From: JANYLB01 sp963837715 | GTDB taxonomy: Bacteria; Actinomycetota; Acidimicrobiia; IMCC26256; JANYLB01 | Length of the DNA: 64,000 nucleotides | Assembly: GCA_963837715.1 (NCBI GenBank) | Contig: CAWIOF010000002.1 | Coordinates: 1,302,001-1,366,000, forward strand | Reading direction: 5' to 3' | In this document: positions 55,066-63,704 of the stretch, one piece after another | Position numbering within the stretch: position 1 is the first letter of the stretch | How the letters are laid out: every line of letters begins with the position of its first letter | Program-made: the position numbers and the translations under genes | Notes under the pieces: generated by a model | Database searches by the model: none | The model's input: only the letters and a program-made list of their open reading frames with translations | Told to the model about the DNA's origin: nothing

Positions 55066-55341
55066 CTCGCTTTGTTGCCTACCCGTGTCACCTACCCGTA
55101 TCGCTCGGTCCCCACCCTTCGAGCACGACCGCCAGTTGTCCCCGCTCGCAATCCTGGTCGGGCAGGTTCGACGAACGCTCGCCGGCCCGACGAGCGGTTC
55201 ATCACAGTTCTCGATCGTGGCCATCGTGACGGCACAGCGCTGATCTGTCGCTCAACCGTCACACGATGGACCGGGTTCCGGGGTACGCACGTTGCACACT
55301 GAGAAATGTCGACGCTACGGACCCACGGGACGGAGATCGAG

Positions 55342-55722
55342 ATGAACGAGTGCGTGAGCGAGGTCCGATACGAGAGTCGGAACGACGAACGCGACTGCCT
55401 CATCTCGGATGTCGTCGGCGCGGCCGCGTACCTCTGTCCCGTCGAGTGGGCATCCGCGGCAGAGCGCGAACGCTCGGCGAGGGCGGTTGCCGAGTTCGCA
55501 GGCGAGGATCAGGACCTCGTCGCGCAATCGTGTCGTGTGGCGCGGCGACGTTTCGCGGCCGGCCGCCTCCAGCGTGACGTCGTACGACTTCTCGAGGGAG
55601 CACTGGTCGTCGCTCGCCCACGCCGCCCCGGGCGCTGGGATACCACGCCGAGGCTCCGCGGCTCCGTAGCCATCGTCCGGGCCGGACCGAGCACGGGAAC
55701 TCCCGCGCCTGATCACGTGTGA
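55342..55722 (+). CDS. Hypothetical protein (~126 aa)
   Basis: Unrecognised soluble protein with a helical Arg/Ala-rich centre (AERERSARAVAEFAGEDQDL, SCRVARRRFAAGRLQRDVVR) and a basic, Pro-rich end. ATG 55342 has GGAG upstream; ATG 55306 in frame is an alternative. The opposite strand is also open over the same span, so coding status is not certain. Confidence 0.45.
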   Translation: MNECVSEVRYESRNDERDCLISDVVGAAAYLCPVEWASAAERERSARAVAEFAGEDQDLVAQSCRVARRRFAAGRLQRDVVRLLEGALVVARPRRPGRWDTTPRLRGSVAIVRAGPSTGTPAPDHV

Positions 55723-55734
55723 GTTGACGACGGC

Positions 55735-56310
55735 TCAGGGTGAGCTGATCGAAAGGAGGACGAGGTAGTCGTCTCGACCGACCGGGCGTTCCGTCAGCGA
55801 CCCATCCCCGCGGGGAACGGCCACGTCGCGATCACCGACGGCAAACGACACGGCTTCGATGCCGGGAAGCGCCGTGAGCGTGTAGACGATCTGTGCCAGT
55901 GCAGTGACTTGGTTGGGGACGGTACCGTCCCGGAACCCGGAGGACAGCCGAACATGCGCGATCGTGCCCTCCGTCTCCAGCAGCCTCGCCACTCCGGAGG
56001 TCGGGAGGGCAGTGGCCAAGCCGGCCGTCCGCTCCTCTTCCGTCGGGCCGGCAAGGAGTTGCTCGAGGGCGACGTCGGGCCTTCGCGCGGAGCGGGTCGA
56101 TCGGGTGACCTCGACCAGGCGGTCCGACCCGACCAGGTACACGGCGAGGCTGTCGTCGCCTCCGTCCGGTGCCTCCGTGCCCGACTCACGAGAGCTGAGC
56201 CCGAACGGCACGTCGCGCCGGTCGATCGGTCTGGCCCTGGATTCCGACCGCGCGGCGCAGGCTGTCGCGAACACGAGGGCCAGGACGACGAGACCCGCAG
56301 ACCGCTTCAT
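55735..56310 (-). CDS. GerMN-domain lipoprotein (LpqB-like partner of the two-component system)
   Basis: 191-aa lipoprotein: signal peptide ending VFATACAAR (lipobox TAC), then a GerMN domain with DSLAVYLVGSDRLVEVTR, ALEQLLAGPTEEER and IAHVRLSSGF. It is co-translated with the histidine kinase (ATG 56310 overlaps its stop). In the actinobacterial MtrAB-LpqB system LpqB carries a GerMN domain and modulates MtrB; this smaller protein occupies the same place in the same gene order. It probably senses envelope state and feeds into the kinase. Confidence 0.85.
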   Translation of the reverse strand: MKRSAGLVVLALVFATACAARSESRARPIDRRDVPFGLSSRESGTEAPDGGDDSLAVYLVGSDRLVEVTRSTRSARRPDVALEQLLAGPTEEERTAGLATALPTSGVARLLETEGTIAHVRLSSGFRDGTVPNQVTALAQIVYTLTALPGIEAVSFAVGDRDVAVPRGDGSLTERPVGRDDYLVLLSISSP

Positions 56311-57698
56311 CGGGCCTCGGCCGGGATCTCGATGACGAAGCGGGCCCCGCTCGGCTCAACGGCCTCGGCCCAGACTCGCCCGCCGTGGAGCTGCACGTGC
56401 TCGGCCACGAGGGAGAGGCCGAGCCCCGCACCAGGCGTGGAAGCTCTCCGTCCGGCCGCGGAGCCCCGGTAGAACCGCTGGAACACAGCATCGCGGTCGA
56501 CCGGATCGATGCCCGGTCCGCCGTCCTCGACCTCGATCCGGATCGTGCGATCGCCTCCGGTCACCCTGATCTTCCGTAGGCCACGTCCGTGGGTCTCGGC
56601 GTTGGTCACGAGGTTCGCGATCACGCGCTCCAGCCTCCGCTTGTCGATTGGCGCGTAGAGCGGCACTCCGGGTGCGACGACGACGCCGCTGTCGTGCCCG
56701 CATGCGGCGACGGTCCGCTCGACGAGCTCACCGACGTGGACCCGATCGACCTGCAGCTCGTCGACGCCTGCGTCGGCCCGTCCGAGGTCGAGGAGGTCCT
56801 CGACCAGTTGACGCAGTCGTTCGACCTCCGCCTCGAGCAGGTCGACGGCCTGTACGGCGCGCGGGCCCATCTCGTTTCGACGTGCCGCAAGAATCTGGGT
56901 GGTGGTCGAGAGCGTCGTCAACGGCGATCGGAGTTCGTGACTCACGTCCGCGACGAACCGGGTCTCCCGATCGATCCGGCGGGCCACGGCGTCGACCATG
57001 TGGTTGAACGAGGTCGAGAGCGAGTTGAGATCGGGATCCTCGGCACTGGCCATCCTCGTGCCCAGGTCCCCGCTCGCGACGCGCTCGGCGGCGTGGGCGG
57101 CATCGCCGACAGGGCGGAGCACGCGCCGGCTCATCCACCAGCCGAGCACGCCGCCGAGAAGCACTGCGAGCATGCCGCCACCGATCAGCGCGCTTCGAAG
57201 GACTCCGAGCGTGCGGTCGAGCTCGGTCAGGGCGAACGTCTCGAAGTACTGCGCCCCGATGGCCCTGAGCGGGAGGCCCACGACGAACGAGCGACGACCG
57301 TCGATCACGGCCCGCTGCCGAGCCGCGTTCCCATCGGCGACCGTGAGCCGAACGCTTCGCGGGACGCTATCGGACCCCTGAGAGACCGACGATCCGTACC
57401 AACGTCCGTCGATGGCGACCACGACGTTCGCGCGGGCGTTCAGGTCAAGCGCACCGAGCGCAGCCGTGATGCCCTTGCGGCGCTGGACGTCGTCGCGCAG
57501 GATCCTCGCATCCACGAACGCCTGGCGTGTGAGCGACTCCTCGCGTTGACGCACGAGGTAGTGCTCGGCGAAGAGGTAGGTCGTCACGCCGAGGAAGCCG
57601 ACGATCGCCAGGCTCCCGAGCGCGAATGCGGCGGTGACTCGGCGCCGGAGGCTCTGCGATCGCCAACGCCTGCGCCGCTGCCCCGACCGTCGGGTCAT
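56307..57698 (-). CDS. Sensor histidine kinase with HAMP domain
   Basis: 463-aa membrane kinase. Helix 1 is about residues 24-44; an extracytoplasmic sensor of about 130 residues follows; helix 2 is about 175-195 (GGGMLAVLLGGVLGWWMSRR). Then come HAMP, HisKA with H-box FVADVSHELRSPLTTL, N-box IANLVTNAETHG, and G-boxes VEDGGPGIDP and GAGLGLSLVAEH. The organisation matches MtrB. ATG 57698 overlaps the response-regulator stop (ATGA). Confidence 0.93.
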   Translation of the reverse strand: MTRRSGQRRRRWRSQSLRRRVTAAFALGSLAIVGFLGVTTYLFAEHYLVRQREESLTRQAFVDARILRDDVQRRKGITAALGALDLNARANVVVAIDGRWYGSSVSQGSDSVPRSVRLTVADGNAARQRAVIDGRRSFVVGLPLRAIGAQYFETFALTELDRTLGVLRSALIGGGMLAVLLGGVLGWWMSRRVLRPVGDAAHAAERVASGDLGTRMASAEDPDLNSLSTSFNHMVDAVARRIDRETRFVADVSHELRSPLTTLSTTTQILAARRNEMGPRAVQAVDLLEAEVERLRQLVEDLLDLGRADAGVDELQVDRVHVGELVERTVAACGHDSGVVVAPGVPLYAPIDKRRLERVIANLVTNAETHGRGLRKIRVTGGDRTIRIEVEDGGPGIDPVDRDAVFQRFYRGSAAGRRASTPGAGLGLSLVAEHVQLHGGRVWAEAVEPSGARFVIEIPAEAR

Positions 57699-58399
57699 GC
57701 CTCGAACTTGTACCCGAGGCCTCGGACGGTCACGATCATCGCGGGTTGGGCCGGATCGAGTTCGACCTTGGTCCGCAGCCGACGGACGTGTGCGTCGACG
57801 AGGCGACTGTCGCCGAAGTAGTCGTATCCCCAGACGCGCTCGAGGAGCTGGTCCCGGCTGAGGACGAGACCGGCGTTGTCGGCGAACTCGCAGAGCAGCC
57901 GGAACTCGGTCCGCGTCAACGCAATCGACACGCCATCGCGAGTGACGGTGCCGGCCGCAGGTTTGAGCTCGAGCGACCCGAATCGGAAGGTGCTGGTCTC
58001 CGGTCCGCTCAAGTCACTGGGTTCCCGAGTCCGGCGGAGGAGTGCCCGCATGCGGGCGGTGAGCTCCTTGACGACGTAGGGCTTGCGAAGGTAGTCGTCG
58101 GCACCGGCCTCGAGGCCGGCGACGACGTCGTGGCTGTCGGTCCGGGCAGTCACGATCACGATCGGGACGTCGCTCGTCTGACGGACCGTCCGCACGAAGT
58201 CGAAGCCGTTCATTCCCGGCAGTGTCAGATCCACGAGGAGAAGATCGACGTCGCGCTCGACGAGGAGGCCCAGTGCGATCTCGGCGCTCGGCGCCTCCGC
58301 GACCGTGTAGCCCTCGTCTTCGAGAGCCATCCGGAGGCTCGTGCGGATTCCGTCGTCGTCCTCGACGGTCATGATGCTGCGGGACACACCCGCAATCAT
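57695..58399 (-). CDS. OmpR-family response regulator
   Basis: 234-aa regulator. Receiver domain: acidic pocket TVEDDDG, phospho-acceptor Asp in LLLVDLTLPGMNG, conserved Thr in VIVTARTD, Lys in YLRKPY. A C-terminal winged helix ends LVDAHVRRLRTKVE and VRGLGYKFEA. I choose ATG 58399, with GGAGG 5 bp upstream; a later in-frame ATG near 58372 would still keep the domain. First gene of the operon with the kinase and GerMN lipoprotein. Its 5' flank (58400-58668) shows no gene. Confidence 0.93.
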   Translation of the reverse strand: MIAGVSRSIMTVEDDDGIRTSLRMALEDEGYTVAEAPSAEIALGLLVERDVDLLLVDLTLPGMNGFDFVRTVRQTSDVPIVIVTARTDSHDVVAGLEAGADDYLRKPYVVKELTARMRALLRRTREPSDLSGPETSTFRFGSLELKPAAGTVTRDGVSIALTRTEFRLLCEFADNAGLVLSRDQLLERVWGYDYFGDSRLVDAHVRRLRTKVELDPAQPAMIVTVRGLGYKFEA

Positions 58400-58668
58400 G
58401 GTGCCTCCGGAGTCCGGTTCGGGCGCGCGGATGCCTCCTTCCTTTGCAAATGGTGCTGAATCGGGCTGGTGGGCGTGGATGTTCAGCATCACGACAGATA
58501 GCTCTCCGTCCGGGCGATCGTTGGGCTGGCGCGCCATCGTCGCACTCAAGGGTTGCAGTTCGGTGGCGGTCCTGTGCGCCGGATCCGACAACCGAAACCC
58601 TGTTTCGTCACCAGCATCGCGTGGACCCGTCACCTCACCGCAACGACGATCCGACAGGGTTGCACCCC

Positions 58669-58947
58669 ATGCGCTCGTTCGTCGACGTCCATCGCCCCGG
58701 GACCCTGACCGTCACCGAACGCGAGGGCCACATGACGATCAGCATCACCGGCCGCCTGGATCGCGAGATCGGCTCCCAATTGGTCGAGCTCGTACAAGCG
58801 GCAGTCGTCGCAGGTTCACCGGTCGCGCTCAATGTCGCAGGGGTCCACCGATGGACCTGGCCCGGGGTCGATGCACTCGGCGCATGCCTCGACCTGGGCG
58901 CCGCCGTCCCAGCTTCACTCGGCCCCGTGCCGAGGATGACCGCCTGA
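58669..58947 (+). CDS. STAS-domain protein (anti-sigma factor antagonist-like)
   Basis: 92-aa protein with the STAS fold pattern: GTLTVTEREGHMTISITGRL, REIGSQLVELVQAAV, ALNVAGVHRWTWPGVDALGA. The phosphorylatable Ser of SpoIIAA-type proteins (DSSG) is replaced by TWPG, so regulation by a SpoIIAB-like kinase is unlikely. ATG 58669; the frame is open further upstream but without similarity. Divergent from the response-regulator operon. Confidence 0.65.
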   Translation: MRSFVDVHRPGTLTVTEREGHMTISITGRLDREIGSQLVELVQAAVVAGSPVALNVAGVHRWTWPGVDALGACLDLGAAVPASLGPVPRMTA

Positions 58948-59263
58948 TCCGCAGCGGCGAGACCTCCTTGCCCCGTGGTGGGCCGGTCATCTCGGCGTCG
59001 GTCATCTCGGCGTGATGTGCGGCTGCCGAGCGCTCGTCACTTACCGCCGGGCGATCGCTTCGAGCTGAACGGCGTCCCGGCGACCCGTTCCCGGTCCTCG
59101 GCCGCCGATCGCACTCACCGCGACCAGGGACGGCCGAGCCGAGGCGGTCGTGCTCGCCGAGGTCGAGGAGCGGTGAGGCGCGGATGACGCGCGGGCGGGC
59201 GCACGATGGCACCGACCACATCCAGACCCACGAGCGTGGACGCAGTCCGCAGGAGGCAACGAC
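58948..59263. other. Intergenic stretch with no supported gene
   Basis: About 316 bp without a convincing gene. It holds a 15-bp tandem duplication (58984-59013). The fragment around 59128-59174 translates to an acidic, alanine/valine-rich helix ending in TGA and could be a decayed gene end, but I cannot identify it. Confidence 0.5.
58984..59013 (+). repeat. 15-bp direct tandem repeat (two copies)
   Basis: The unit CGGTCATCTCGGCGT occurs twice head-to-tail without mismatch. It is 36 bp after the STAS gene. It is most simply a replication-slippage duplication. Confidence 0.85.
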
Positions 59264-59524
59264 ATGCAGGTGATCGCGACCCACGACGTCGACGACGTCA
59301 CCCACTGGTTCAACTCACCCAAGCGGGCAGAGTTCTTCGAGGCCCGGGGCATGAAGATCACGGCGTTTCGCGATCCGGGCGGTGACAGCAAATCGGTGGC
59401 CGTGCTCATCGAGACGCCCGACATGGACACGCTCCAGGCCGCGCTTGCCGAGCCCGAGGCGGCGCAGGCCGAGAAGCACGACGGGGTCCACGCCGACACC
59501 ATCAAGATCCTCGTCGCCGGCTGA
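59264..59524 (+). CDS. Small conserved hypothetical protein (86 aa)
   Basis: Begins MQVIATHDVDDVTHWFNSPK and contains KSVAVLIETPDMDTLQAALA; the pattern suggests a small dimeric ferredoxin-like barrel. ATG 59264 is preceded by AGGAGG at ideal spacing, which strongly supports translation. No enzymatic motif is seen. It probably forms an operon with the 93-aa gene 64 bp downstream. Confidence 0.78.
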   Translation: MQVIATHDVDDVTHWFNSPKRAEFFEARGMKITAFRDPGGDSKSVAVLIETPDMDTLQAALAEPEAAQAEKHDGVHADTIKILVAG

Positions 59525-59588
59525 GCGGCGTCGACGTTCCGTCGAGACAACCGTTCGATCACGAGCCGATCCAAGAGAGGACACCAAC

Positions 59589-59870
59589 ATGAGCTTCTTG
59601 ATCACCCACTTCTTCGAGGGCGGTACCCAGGAGCAGTACGACGCCATCATCGCCCGGGCCCACCCGGCCGACGGCTCCCTGCCGCCGGGCCAGTTGCACC
59701 ACTTCGCCGGTCCGACCGAGGGCGGGTTCCTCGTCGTGGCGCTCTGGGAGACCAAGGAACAGAACGACGCGTTCCAGCAGCAGCTCTTCCCCGTCATCGG
59801 TTCGCTCGAGAACCCCCCGCTGCCGCCGCAGGAGCGGACCGCCGAGGTGACCAACCAGGTGAGCGCCTGA
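59589..59870 (+). CDS. Small ABM-like hypothetical protein (93 aa)
   Basis: MSFLITHFFEGGTQEQYDAI and GFLVVALWETKEQNDAFQQQ fit the dimeric alpha/beta-barrel (ABM-like) fold of small oxidoreductase-like or ligand-binding proteins. ATG 59589 follows AGAGAGGAC. Same direction as the 86-aa gene; both show a DinB/EthD-like size and fold. The convergent hydrolase gene ends 90 bp downstream. Confidence 0.78.
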   Translation: MSFLITHFFEGGTQEQYDAIIARAHPADGSLPPGQLHHFAGPTEGGFLVVALWETKEQNDAFQQQLFPVIGSLENPPLPPQERTAEVTNQVSA

Positions 59871-59960
59871 GCCGCGCGGCGGCAGCGCCGCCCCTGAGCA
59901 GGGGGAGACGGCCGATGCTCGCGCTGATGCGATCGATCCTGTGCACGTCGACTGCGGTGC

Positions 59961-61151
59961 TCATCTCCGCTGCCCCGCGAGGTGCTCGGCGACGAACTCG
60001 AAGACACCGGCGTAGTAGCGGGCCTGACCCATCCCCTCGCAGTGGCCCCCCGAGCCGTCTGCGTCGGCGAACACCTCGAAGTGCTTGGGCACGGCCAACC
60101 GGTCGTAGAAGTCCCGGGAGGTGGCCTCGGCGTAGTCGCCCTCGCCGTAGGACACGTACGTCGGACAGGCGATCGCCTCGACGTCGACGACCCACCGCTG
60201 CATCTCGCGGACGTAGTCGAGGGGCTCGTCGAGGTTGTGTGCCCTGAACCGGCTGAGCCAGTACTCCTGCTTGTCCAGACCCTGGTTCGCCTTCCAGAAC
60301 AGGTCGTTGAATGCCGGATCGTCGTGCTCGATCATCTCGAGCCACGGCGCCGGCAGCTGGGCTCGGATGACCGCGAACATGTCGGTCTGAGCCGGATCGG
60401 CGGCGAGGACGCCGATCCGGTGGTCGGCAGCGGCGGCCCGGGGCGCGAGGTAACCGCCGAAGCTCCGCCCGATCATCGCGACGCGATCGGACGCGAGACG
60501 GTCGTGCGCGGCGACGAAGTCGAGGACCGGCCCGACCACGGCCTCGAAGTCGTGGCGGAAGCCGAGTCCGCTCTCGTAGAGCATCTCGCCCTGACCGGGG
60601 CCGCCGAACATCACCACGTTCATGCCCCGGAGCGCCGCCTCGAGGCCGCCCAGGGTGTACGACTCCTCGATCGGCGAGTCGTAGCCCGCCGGGATCAGGG
60701 CGGTCGGCCCGGACCGGTCGCCGACGCCCCACAGGATGTAACCCGGGATCGCCACGCCGCCCTCGTAGGCGATCTCGACCACCTCGGCCTCCACCGGGAG
60801 GTGCGGGAGAGCCCGGCGGAACATCTCCCGGCTCAGGCGGAACGACTCCAGCAGCTGCGCGCCGTGCGGGTCGCGGCGACAGAAGAAGTACGCCGATCGG
60901 TAGCACTCGCTGGCTCGCAGGTAGGCATCACCCGCATCGCGGGAGGCCTGCGCCGTCTCGGATGCCTCGCCCAGCTGCCGGTTGGACTCGCCGGCGGCGA
61001 ACCACTCGTCGTGCCAGCTGTCGAGGTTCCCCTGCTCGATGCGGTGGGCGACGGCGAACACCTCACCCACGTCGCACATCCGGCTCGATGCCTTGGCGAT
61101 CGTGCGCTGCAGTTGCTGATCGAACTCGGCCCCCTCGAAGAACAGCTTCAT
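59961..61151 (-). CDS. Alpha/beta hydrolase (FrsA/DUF1100, pseudooxynicotine hydrolase-like)
   Basis: 396-aa cytosolic paralogue of the Tat-exported hydrolase at 4680-6080. A helical N-terminal cap (RASECYRSAYFFCRRDPHGA) precedes the catalytic domain with VVMFGGPGQGEML, nucleophile elbow GRSFGGYLAP, acid in YVSYGEGDYAE and His in GSGGHCEGMG. No signal peptide. ATG 61151. The family includes C-C bond hydrolases and esterases; substrate unknown. Confidence 0.86.
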   Translation of the reverse strand: MKLFFEGAEFDQQLQRTIAKASSRMCDVGEVFAVAHRIEQGNLDSWHDEWFAAGESNRQLGEASETAQASRDAGDAYLRASECYRSAYFFCRRDPHGAQLLESFRLSREMFRRALPHLPVEAEVVEIAYEGGVAIPGYILWGVGDRSGPTALIPAGYDSPIEESYTLGGLEAALRGMNVVMFGGPGQGEMLYESGLGFRHDFEAVVGPVLDFVAAHDRLASDRVAMIGRSFGGYLAPRAAAADHRIGVLAADPAQTDMFAVIRAQLPAPWLEMIEHDDPAFNDLFWKANQGLDKQEYWLSRFRAHNLDEPLDYVREMQRWVVDVEAIACPTYVSYGEGDYAEATSRDFYDRLAVPKHFEVFADADGSGGHCEGMGQARYYAGVFEFVAEHLAGQRR

Positions 61152-61217
61152 GGTCGTGGACCCTCTCGTCGTGGTCGGCCCCGTGGGTCGGGCTGCCCCT
61201 GGTGGGCGTTCAACTGC

Positions 61218-62372
61218 TCAGGGGAGGTTCGACGGGGTGAGGACGGCGGCCAGCGCACCGAAGATGACCGGAGCAGGAGGGACCGTCGCGCCTTCGGCAG
61301 CGATGTCGGAGTTGGTGAGCACGACGATCGTGATGTCACCCTTCGGGAAGTAGGCGAGCTGGGAGTTGTAGCCCGGAAGCTCTCCGTCGTGCGCGAGCCA
61401 ACCGTTCTGGTTGCCGAGTGCGAACAGGTACTCGCGCCCGTGCGACTTCGATGCCGCGTTGCCCTGCAGCCGCGCTCGTTGCGTCTTGGCGGTGAGTGTG
61501 GCGCCTGTGCCCACGTCCTTCGCCCACGCCATCACGTCGTCGAGGTTCGACACGAGCTGACCGGCCATCGCCGCGAAGGTGGGGCTCCAGTTCGTGGCGT
61601 CGACGGGCTGGTTGTCGTCGGAACCCTGAGTCGTGTATCCGTGCCACGACGGCTGCGGCAGTTGGTTCGTGTCGGGGTAGCTGGTCGACTCGAGATCCAA
61701 CGGCTGGATGATCCGGGACAGGAGCATCTCGGGGTACGGCTTGTTCGTCTCCTGCTCGACGATCAGGCCGAGCATCACGAAGTTCGTGTTCGAGTAGAAG
61801 AACCCGTGGCCAGGCTCGAACAGGCGGGGCACGCTGGTACCCGCGGCGACCAGCTCTTCCGGGGTCCATGCCCGTGTGGGGTCGGCGAAGTACTGGTCGA
61901 CCAGCGCCTCGTTCGCGGTGTAGCTGTCGATGCCGCTGCTCATGTTGCCGAGCTCGCGCACGGTGATCTTGTCGGCGTCGGGAAGTTCCGGGAACCACTT
62001 CTCGATGGTGTCGTCGAGCTTCAGCTTGCCCTCGTCGACCAGCTGCAGGATCAGGGTTCCGGTGAAGGTCTTGGTGACCGATCCGATGCGGGTGAACTCG
62101 TCGCGCGTGACGGGCGCCTTGGTGGTGGTGTCGACAACACCGCGCTGCGCCTTCCACGTGGTCTTCCCGATCCGCACCCCCACGATGACCCCCGGTGCGT
62201 CCACCTCGGTGATCGCCTGGTCGAGTGCCTTCGCCAACTTGGCTCGGGTGGCTGAGTCGAGCTTGGCCGTCGCAGACGCCTTCGAGGCTCCCGCGCTGCC
62301 TGTGCCAACCGCGGCAACGACCAGCGCGCATGCGAACAGCGCCGCGATGACTCTTCCAGTACGTGAGGGCAT
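61218..62372 (-). CDS. Secreted serine beta-lactamase-fold hydrolase (D-Ala-D-Ala carboxypeptidase-like)
   Basis: 384-aa exported serine hydrolase. An N-terminal signal peptide (VIAALFACALVVAAVGTGSA) is followed by the beta-lactamase fold: SxxK in IGSVTKTFTG, YxN in FFYSNTNFVML, and the third motif in LAHDGELPGY (HDG in place of KTG). The HDG variant is typical of class C/esterase-like family members and of DD-peptidases such as the R61 type. ATG 62372 has GAGGAAC just upstream. Divergent from a TetR gene with a 29-bp palindrome between, so probably repressed by that regulator. Confidence 0.88.
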   Translation of the reverse strand: MPSRTGRVIAALFACALVVAAVGTGSAGASKASATAKLDSATRAKLAKALDQAITEVDAPGVIVGVRIGKTTWKAQRGVVDTTTKAPVTRDEFTRIGSVTKTFTGTLILQLVDEGKLKLDDTIEKWFPELPDADKITVRELGNMSSGIDSYTANEALVDQYFADPTRAWTPEELVAAGTSVPRLFEPGHGFFYSNTNFVMLGLIVEQETNKPYPEMLLSRIIQPLDLESTSYPDTNQLPQPSWHGYTTQGSDDNQPVDATNWSPTFAAMAGQLVSNLDDVMAWAKDVGTGATLTAKTQRARLQGNAASKSHGREYLFALGNQNGWLAHDGELPGYNSQLAYFPKGDITIVVLTNSDIAAEGATVPPAPVIFGALAAVLTPSNLP

Positions 62373-62462
62373 CGACGTTCCTCTCCACTTGGGTCGGTGT
62401 GGTCCACCTTCGAGTCGAGGTAGTCCGACCGGAGGCGCCCCCGGACAGTACAAGTATCCCTC

Positions 62463-62491
62463 GATTCGATCAAGTACTACTTGATCGAATC
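62463..62491. promoter_or_regulatory. Perfect 29-bp palindromic operator
   Basis: Two 14-bp arms, GATTCGATCAAGTA and its exact reverse complement, flank a single C at 62477. The palindrome lies 91 bp upstream of the serine hydrolase ATG (minus strand) and 28 bp upstream of the TetR ATG (plus strand). Length and position mark it as the operator of the adjacent TetR-family protein, controlling both genes. Confidence 0.85.
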
Positions 62492-62518
62492 TTCTGATGG
62501 GGTAGGTTGAGCGCCCTG

Positions 62519-63163
62519 ATGGCACCGAAGAGCAAGCCGGAGTCGGCCTCCCGCTACCACTCCCCGTTGCGGGCACGGCAAGCGGCCGCGACCCGTTTGG
62601 CGATCATCACGGCCGCGATCGAGCTGTTCCGCGAACGAGGCTGGGCCGCGACGACCCTGCCGATGATCGCCAAGCGGGCCGGGACCGCGGTCGACACCAT
62701 CTACTCGACGTTCGGCACGAAGTCCGAGCTGTTGATGGCGGCGGTCGACGTCGCCATCGTCGGTGACGCCGACGACGCCGCGATGGTCGACCGACCCGAC
62801 TTCGCGTTGCTCGGGAAGGGCAGGAGGATCGAGCGGCTCCGTGCCGGCGTGCACTTCACCGTCGGCGTGTACCAACGATCGGTCCCCACCCTGAAGGCGC
62901 TCCAAGAAGCAGCGGCCAGCGACGACGCCGCACGGGCCCGACTCGCGCAGTACGACGACGACCGCCGCGACGTCACGGCTGCGGGTGTTGCACTGATGCT
63001 CGGCGAGCCGCCGACCGAAGAGGTGGTCGACGCGGTGTGGGCCCTGGTCAGCCCGGAGGTCTTCACCTACCTGACCGAGGGACGAGGCTGGTCGATTGCC
63101 CAGACCGAGGCCTGGCTCGTGCAGATGACCGCGGCCGCCATCGCCAAGACCCCTCGCCGGTGA
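62519..63163 (+). CDS. TetR-family transcriptional regulator
   Basis: 214-aa regulator. The N-terminal HTH is AAATRLAIITAAIELFRERG and TLPMIAKRAGTAVDTIYSTF with FGTKSELL, typical TetR. The rest is a helical ligand-binding domain. I use ATG 62519; the TTG at 62507 in frame adds four residues and has no spacing for a ribosome binding site. Probably represses itself and the divergent serine hydrolase through the 29-bp palindrome. The inducer is unknown. Confidence 0.88.
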   Translation: MAPKSKPESASRYHSPLRARQAAATRLAIITAAIELFRERGWAATTLPMIAKRAGTAVDTIYSTFGTKSELLMAAVDVAIVGDADDAAMVDRPDFALLGKGRRIERLRAGVHFTVGVYQRSVPTLKALQEAAASDDAARARLAQYDDDRRDVTAAGVALMLGEPPTEEVVDAVWALVSPEVFTYLTEGRGWSIAQTEAWLVQMTAAAIAKTPRR

Positions 63164-63317
63164 ACCACCTTCGGAATCAGTGGGGTGTGACCTCTCGGTA
63201 AGCGTCGAGACAGCCGTCGATCCGATGGCGCTCGAGTCCGTGACCGTCGAGCACTCCCCCGGGCGATGCCCCGGCCGAGGTGGGCTGGCCCCTCGCCGGC
63301 TCTGGCAGAGTGCTGGG

Positions 63318-63704
63318 ATGGAACAGGTCCTCGGCATCGGCGGGTTCTTCTTCCGATCGGACCGACCAGACCTCCTTGCGCAGTGGTACGCCGATCATCT
63401 CGGCGTGATCGGACCGGGCGAGAGCTACGGCGATCCCGTCTGGTGTCAGGCGGAAGGCGAGACGGTCTTCGCCCCCTTCGGACCGGAGCATGCGGAGAGC
63501 CCACACCTCGGCCCTTCGGGCTGGGGAATCAACTTTCGCGTCGCCGACCTGGATGCGATGGTCACGCAGCTCCGAGAACTCGGTGTCGTGGTCGAGGTGG
63601 ACGGTGAGCGGTATCCCAATGGCCGGTTCGCCCAACTCCACGATCCGGATGGGAACCCGGTCCAGCTCTGGCAGCCCATGCCGCCTCAGACGTCGGTCGT
63701 GTAG
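63318..63704 (+). CDS. VOC (glyoxalase/bleomycin-resistance)-family protein
   Basis: 128-aa protein with paired beta-alpha-beta-beta-beta units: QVLGIGGFFFRSDRPDLLAQ and WYADHLGVI in the first, WGINFRVADLDAMVTQLREL and HDPDGNPVQLWQP in the second. In the last motif the usual metal-binding Glu is Gln (VQLWQ), so metal-dependent activity is doubtful. ATG 63318 gives the natural N-terminus; the frame is open earlier without similarity. Confidence 0.87.
   Translation: MEQVLGIGGFFFRSDRPDLLAQWYADHLGVIGPGESYGDPVWCQAEGETVFAPFGPEHAESPHLGPSGWGINFRVADLDAMVTQLRELGVVVEVDGERYPNGRFAQLHDPDGNPVQLWQPMPPQTSVV

Noticed and set aside
58829..59305. Minus-strand open frame in the gap after the STAS gene
   Set aside because: Arg/Pro/Ser-rich, no start context, partly antisense to the STAS gene; no protein-like pattern.
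59982..62255. 757-codon plus-strand open frame
   Set aside because: Entirely antisense to the hydrolase and serine hydrolase genes, which have clear catalytic motifs, signal peptide and start sites.
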